DNA of 64,000 nt from Akanthomyces muscarius (Eukaryota > Ascomycota > Sordariomycetes > Hypocreales > Cordycipitaceae): positions 6,882,001 through 6,946,000 of the forward strand of contig NC_079241.1 of assembly GCF_028009165.1 (NCBI RefSeq), given 5' to 3'. Each line of letters opens with the position of its first letter. Position 1 is the stretch's first letter. Of this stretch, positions 59,027-64,000 are shown one piece after another. The position numbers and the translations under genes were made by a program. Below the pieces are notes generated by a model that was given only the letters and a program-made list of their open reading frames with translations, had not been told where the DNA came from and made no database searches.

Positions 59027-60202
59027 CTTTGGGGTGTCTCGCTCGCCCGCCTCGATGCATCAACGATGGCCGAGACGGAATCCGATGGCAGTCAGGACGA
59101 ATACAAAGATGCGCAGAGGACAGTCTGAGATACGTCCGCTTGCTCGGCGTCGACGTCAACGGCGTTGAATGATGGCGCCAGGTATGGGATTGGAGGGGTG
59201 AGATCCGACAATTCGCCGGGCAGAAAGGCGCTCCAATGGCGCCTATTTTTTAGGTTGCGAGCGTTGCGACGGGGTGCTAAATACCCCCAGAACCTTGTGC
59301 GCTTTGGACCCCAAAAAGTTCCATCTCGTTCACAACTGCCGTGATTTTTTTTCTCTTGCTGACCACCTCCCCGATTCTGTTCCCTCCGCCTTCGTGGGCT
59401 GGTGAAAATGGTTGTGCAGCCGAAAGAGGACGGGCATGTGCGCATACGAAAGGGACATTGCATCGCCTCCGTTCATCGTCGGCTTTCGACACGCGCAATT
59501 TTGTGAGAGGAAGAAAACCAAGTTTCTATTAAAAGATTGCTCGGAAGACGGTTTGTGGAGTAGCAGGCTGGGCTTGCAGCAGACGCTGCAGACGACAAAA
59601 GCGTCCGCCACCAACTTGGTACTAGGCGCTGGGGCAAAGCTGTTCAGCTCGCTGCGGGCTGAACCGCCCTACCTGGCCCTGAATGGGCAAGATACGATAG
59701 AAGTAATAAAGCAGCTGGAGTCGCGTCCGGGAATTAAATAGGGTGCGTTGTCATCTCTACCGACAGGCCGGAAGCCGGCTTGCGTTTCCACACTCGTGTG
59801 GGCGCTGTAGAACGAGGCTTGCCATTTTCGTCGACTGGCTCCAGAGGAATATCTGCTCCGTGAAACTTCGGGCAATGCAGCCATCGTGACCGAATACCTA
59901 TTTTGAAAGTCTGGCGTCGAGCGCGATTGAAAAGAATTGCCATATAGGTTGAAAAATAATTAAATATAATAACATCACATTAAAGACCGCTGCGTAGGAG
60001 TTAGCAACGGATTACCAGACAGTGTGCACTAGAAACTGGCTACTTTGCATAATTCCGGTGAAATCTGGCACGGATCTGATCTAGCGCGCTAAAGGAAATT
60101 GGCTATGTTTGGTGGTGCTGTTATTATTTTGTTTCGCTAGAAAAGTGTGCCATTTATTCCTCCTTTTGCTGCACGCAAACATAGACATGTGACTAGCATT
60201 TA
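59027..60202. other. Intergenic region, Zn2Cys6 promoter and NLR 3' side
   Basis: About 1.2 kb. No gene was recognised; short frames at 59330-59740 look random. The stretch at 59940-60000 is AT-rich. Confidence 0.6.
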
Positions 60203-63200
60203 TCATCCTCGTAGTTCGCTCTCAGGCTCGTAAGGGTATACCCGATGACCAACTGGCATCCGCCATGGGGGGATACCAAGACTCATCAGTAAACCAGCAT
60301 CTAGATTACAATCATGAACTAGATACTTCGCCACTTCATCTGCCCAAGGCTCTTCCTGCCATTCTCTAATGCCCTCGCCACCCCAGGCCCATTCATCCTT
60401 TTTCCTCCTGGGTCGAAAATATGCCAGTTTCCCGGGATCTGCGTTCTTTTCCTCAATAAGAAATTTGACCATTGGAAGGTGGGATTCCAAGATAGCAGCA
60501 GCCAAGGCGCTGCCGCACTCTCCAAACTCCAGATAGTTATTGACCTCGGCGCCGTGATCAATTAGAACACGAACACAGTCTACAACATCGGAAGATGCAG
60601 CTGCTGCCAAAGGGCTGCCGTACAGTCCAAATTCCAGGTTGCTTTTCGCATCCGCGCCATGCTCTATGAGAAGGTCAATGCAGTTTTGCCAGCCCTCGCT
60701 CGCAGCGGCTGCCAAAGCGCTTCCATACTTTCCTGACTCGCAGATCGCGTTGACTTTCGCACCCCGCTCGAGTAGAAAACGAGCACAATCGACTTCCCCC
60801 TGGGCTACAGCAGCAGCTAGTGGGCTTCCAAAACTACCTCCAAGGTAAGCCGGATTTACATCCGCACCTCTTTCTATGAGAGCTCTCGAGGCATCAATGT
60901 TGCCCCAGTAAGCCGCAGCGGCTAATACGCACCCGAACTTGCAGCTATCGTGATCGCTATCGTGATCAGTATGCCCACTGTTACACCTGATACTATGATC
61001 CACGCCTGCCTCTAGCAGAAGCTGTACATGCTCAGTTCTTGCTTGCGCCGCTGCGCAGAGAAAATTGTGGTTCCCAACCTTGCGATATGGATTTGCTCCA
61101 TTTTGTAGGAGTAGTCTAGTGAGTTCCAGGTCCCGTCTCACAATTGACAAGCCCAACGGAGTGTCTCTTATTTTTTCAACATCTCTGTTGAGATCACACC
61201 CTCGACGTATGAAATCTAGGCACAGGTCGGTACGTCCGCAAGAGATAGCGCATAGAAGCAAGTCTGGTAGCAACGTATGGTCCAGGTCCTTTTCCCACCA
61301 TCCTTCCAAGCTTCGATGGAGGCCCAGTGCAACAACTCCAAAAACAGAATTAGTCATGGACATAGTAAACGCTTCCATGCATAAGGCGTAAAGAGGTTCG
61401 CTGGCCATAAAATACTTGACAAATATTTGATATGCGCTCGAGACTCGCTGCGGACTTTCCCCAAGGAATTGCTTCAAAGCATGGACCAAAGCCGTGCATT
61501 TGCTATCTTGGTCCGACAGATGGTGGATGTGATCCATCCAGCTAAGACGAGTATAGGCTTGAAGAGGATGCCAAGGGTTCGAAGTATTATCGAGCTTGTC
61601 TTTCCTTCTGTGCAAAATTCGAATCCACTCTTTCAGACCCGTGTCCCGGCGTGCCGATAACAAAACAGAAGGGGCGCTTGAGCAGCTATCTGTCAAGCAA
61701 TTAATCAAGACGACTGCCACCTCTGCTTCGGCATTTCGTATCCATGGCTCGTCCTTGCCCCCAAAGTGCTCTGCCACTGATGCATGCGGGAATCTCCAGA
61801 CTCCAAGTTCCGAGTCCAATACGATCAAGTTCCGACAGACGATCTTCAGAATGTTCTCGTTGATATCCGACTTATTCCACGAGTTCTCATTGCCAAGCTG
61901 CGTGGTTTCCGCTCTGATTGCTGAGAGCAATACGTGGGTGTCCATGGGTTTGCGGGCGCACAGGACCCATCTTACAGCCCGCTGCAGTATAGTACGTTCG
62001 CAACCCTCGGGGCATTGACCGTAGATCTCGTCGTACAAGTCTGATAGCGTCTTCGGAAGCCTCCCAAGTCTCTCTTTGATAGCGGAGCCTATTGTGTACT
62101 CTTTGAGCTGCTCCCACTGTAGGTATGTCCATCTGAACCTGTTTTATGCCTGTTAGTCTGGCGGTGAGAATGGCATGTTGTAACTTACATTCCATCGCTC
62201 TTTTCCACGAGCGTGCTTTTCACAAGCCCCTTCGTCTCCGATGTAACGTATTTCCAATTCATAGGGGCATTGTCGATTTCCGTGTTCACAAACTTCTCAA
62301 TATCGACGCGGTTATCCGCGGTGGTAATTGGGATCAGCATCCGTGGAACTTGGAAAGACGAGAAACATTCTTCAATGTCGGTCTGTATACGACTGGCCAT
62401 GAAGACTTTTAGCGGACGATTACTTGTCTGAACAAAACGTTTAAAAAGGTCAGAAATCTGCTTTTTCGTTGCTTGCTCACACTCATCCAAGGCGTCCAGC
62501 ACCAAGGTTGTTCGGGGGTAACTGTTGATCATCTGGAGTAACGCGATCTCGCATTCTTTCATGCTTATGTCGTTCTGGATTTGGGTCATCTTGTTGTAAA
62601 GAGAGTACGAAGCCTCGTGGACTTTGTCGGGCCGGCGAGGTATCTCGCTGAGTTGTCGGATATAGCTTCGCAGAATGTAGCGAAAGCTCCGCCGAGTTGG
62701 ATCACCTCTGTCACAATAAAAAAAGGCGAACCCTTCGTCATGATCACCGTGTGAATGATTGGTGGTTTGATCACCGTCCAAATAGCGATCGATTACTTTA
62801 GAAGAAAGAAACGATTTCCCTGTACCGACTGAGAAATAGTATGGTAGTCAGTGGTTGCTTCAAGTAATAGCATTGCGGAAGCAGCACTCACTGTTACCTT
62901 GCAACCAAAGTACAGAAGAACACGCCGATTCTTCCCATTGGTGAAAATCATCATGGCTCACCAACCACTCGCAAGTGCCTTCTGTTCTTTTCTCCATTTT
63001 ATCATTGTGGTGGGCCCCGACTGGAACTTCGCTGATGTACTTCATGGCCCTTTTCCGCTCATTCTTTTCAAGAGTCGTAAGTACCGCTAGAACGCCATCG
63101 TCGACGCGCTTTAGTGGTCTCTCTAGACTGCGCAGTAGTTTTTGATGCTCGAAGCCTGCTTTAGCATCGCAAGTCTGTGCTGCTAGCCATATATACTCCT

Positions 63201-64000
63201 CAAGGGATCGTACTTCTGCTACTCGTCCCTCTCCCTGGCCAGGTTTCACGAGCGCAACGAAAAATCGACCCAAATGTCCCTTTCGTAAACTTTCGTCCAC
63301 GAGAGCGAGAAACTCCAAGCAGCTCTTGTACGCCTTAATTAGCGTTTGCTGCAGACCCTCTTGGTCTGCTGACTGAGAGGCGCCGCTGAAGTATACTTCT
63401 TCATAAACTCTGCCGCGCCTCACAATGCAAAGAACCATATCTGTGCACCCCATGATGGCCACAAGGTCTTCGCATTGCGTCACATTGGCCTGATACTCGT
63501 CAGATATGTATCACGTACTGGCTAAGATACGTACCTTCAAAAGCACTCTAACCGCCGACCAGAAAGTTGCAGATGGCGGAGGCGCGAAGTTGACTGCAAT
63601 GTCTCCGATTGCAGTAACCGCAGAGATGACCCTGTTTGTATAATCCCTCCATAGTACCTCACGGTCGCCGACCTTTAGTTTCAGAGTTTTTTCTAGATGT
63701 GTCTCCTCTGCGCGACGGACTAGATCCACCAGCTCCTTGGTCGGGTCCCCAGCAGCGGTATCTGACAGGGCTTCATCGATCCAGGTTCGTGTTTTCGGGT
63801 CGACCTTGCCATAGGCTTCTTGCCATAGACTGACCGTCTTCGTTGGACTATCGATTGTGTTCGACTTTTGGTCATCGGTAGAGTGGGAAGTTGGAGCATG
63901 TTCAACTCTTTGAGATGGTGAAACATGCGATCCGGCGGGCGACGAAGCCGGAGCTTTGGCAAGGTGGTTCGACGAAGTAGGTAACTTGTCAGGAGTTCGA
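60203..64000 (-). CDS. NACHT-ankyrin STAND (NLR-like) protein, 5' end beyond window
   Basis: A signal-transducing NTPase of the type linked to fungal non-self recognition and programmed cell death. Exons: 64000-63535 (continuing off the edge), 63489-62892, 62828-62189 and 62138-60203; all introns (46, 63 and 50 nt) keep frame. About 1212 residues are visible. The order is: a disordered Ser/Thr/Lys-rich start; a helical N-terminal domain (VSLWQEAYGKVDPKTRTW, SATFWSAVRVLLKANV) resembling DUF7708-type fungal STAND domains; a NACHT module with Walker A IGTGKS and Walker B TLVLDALDEC; a helical winged-helix-like section (FRWTYLQWEQ, LPKTLSDLYDEIY, RAVRWVLCARKPM); and seven or eight ankyrin repeats (GSPLAAAVAQG, GSALAAAASEG and others) to the end. 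The complete N-terminal effector type cannot be judged. Confidence 0.87.

Overview
The window is nuclear DNA of a filamentous ascomycete (Pezizomycotina, most likely Sordariomycetes and perhaps Hypocreales). The evidence is short spliceosomal introns (about 50-260 nt) with GTANGT-type donors and CTAAC/CTGAC branch points, GC-rich third codon positions, long pyrimidine-rich 5' leaders, a Zn2Cys6 regulator, a GH72 cell-wall enzyme, a HypA/TRS120 homologue and an NLR-like STAND protein. The species cannot be fixed from the sequence alone.

Layout. 1-25.9 kb is mainly conserved core genome: a GH72 beta-1,3-glucanosyltransferase (-, cut by the window edge), a small hydrophilic protein, the ribosome-biogenesis ABCF ATPase ARB1, a GNAT acetyltransferase, the INO80 chromatin-remodelling ATPase, a C2H2 zinc-finger protein and an MFS sugar transporter. 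25.9-31.5 kb is gene-poor and holds a 20-bp minisatellite of phased CCAAT boxes. 31.5-37.6 kb carries a short-chain dehydrogenase fold that has lost its key residues, and the TRAPPII subunit TRS120. 37.9-38.9 kb encodes an eight-repeat ankyrin protein.

39.79-47.36 kb is the most unusual part: a 7.57-kb, extremely AT-rich block with no open frame of about 60 codons. It is bounded by imperfect terminal inverted repeats (43 of 50 bases identical by my alignment) and filled with roughly 65-70 copies of a palindromic decamer (AGTATATACT and near variants) at quasi-regular 60-120 bp spacing. CpA/TpG look scarce and TpA abundant, which points to repeat-induced point mutation (RIP). I read it as a RIP-degraded DNA transposon or other TIR-bounded element whose internal repeat architecture is not explained by any feature I can name.

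47.5-64 kb: a membrane-anchored actin/Hsp70-ATPase-fold-like protein whose reading frame begins about 135 bp from the element, a SYLF-domain protein, a PAP2-type lipid phosphatase with an altered third motif, the UBA-containing E2 enzyme UBC1 (with a 54-bp tandem repeat in its first intron), mitochondrial succinyl-CoA ligase alpha (LSC1), a Zn2Cys6 transcription factor, and a large NACHT-ankyrin STAND protein running off the right edge. There is no operon-like pathway. Housekeeping genes are interspersed with accessory, fast-evolving ones (ankyrin, NLR, TIR element), mostly from 38 kb to the right end. No tRNA, rRNA or CRISPR array was recognised. Exon boundaries below were deduced by eye from splice signals and frame continuity.
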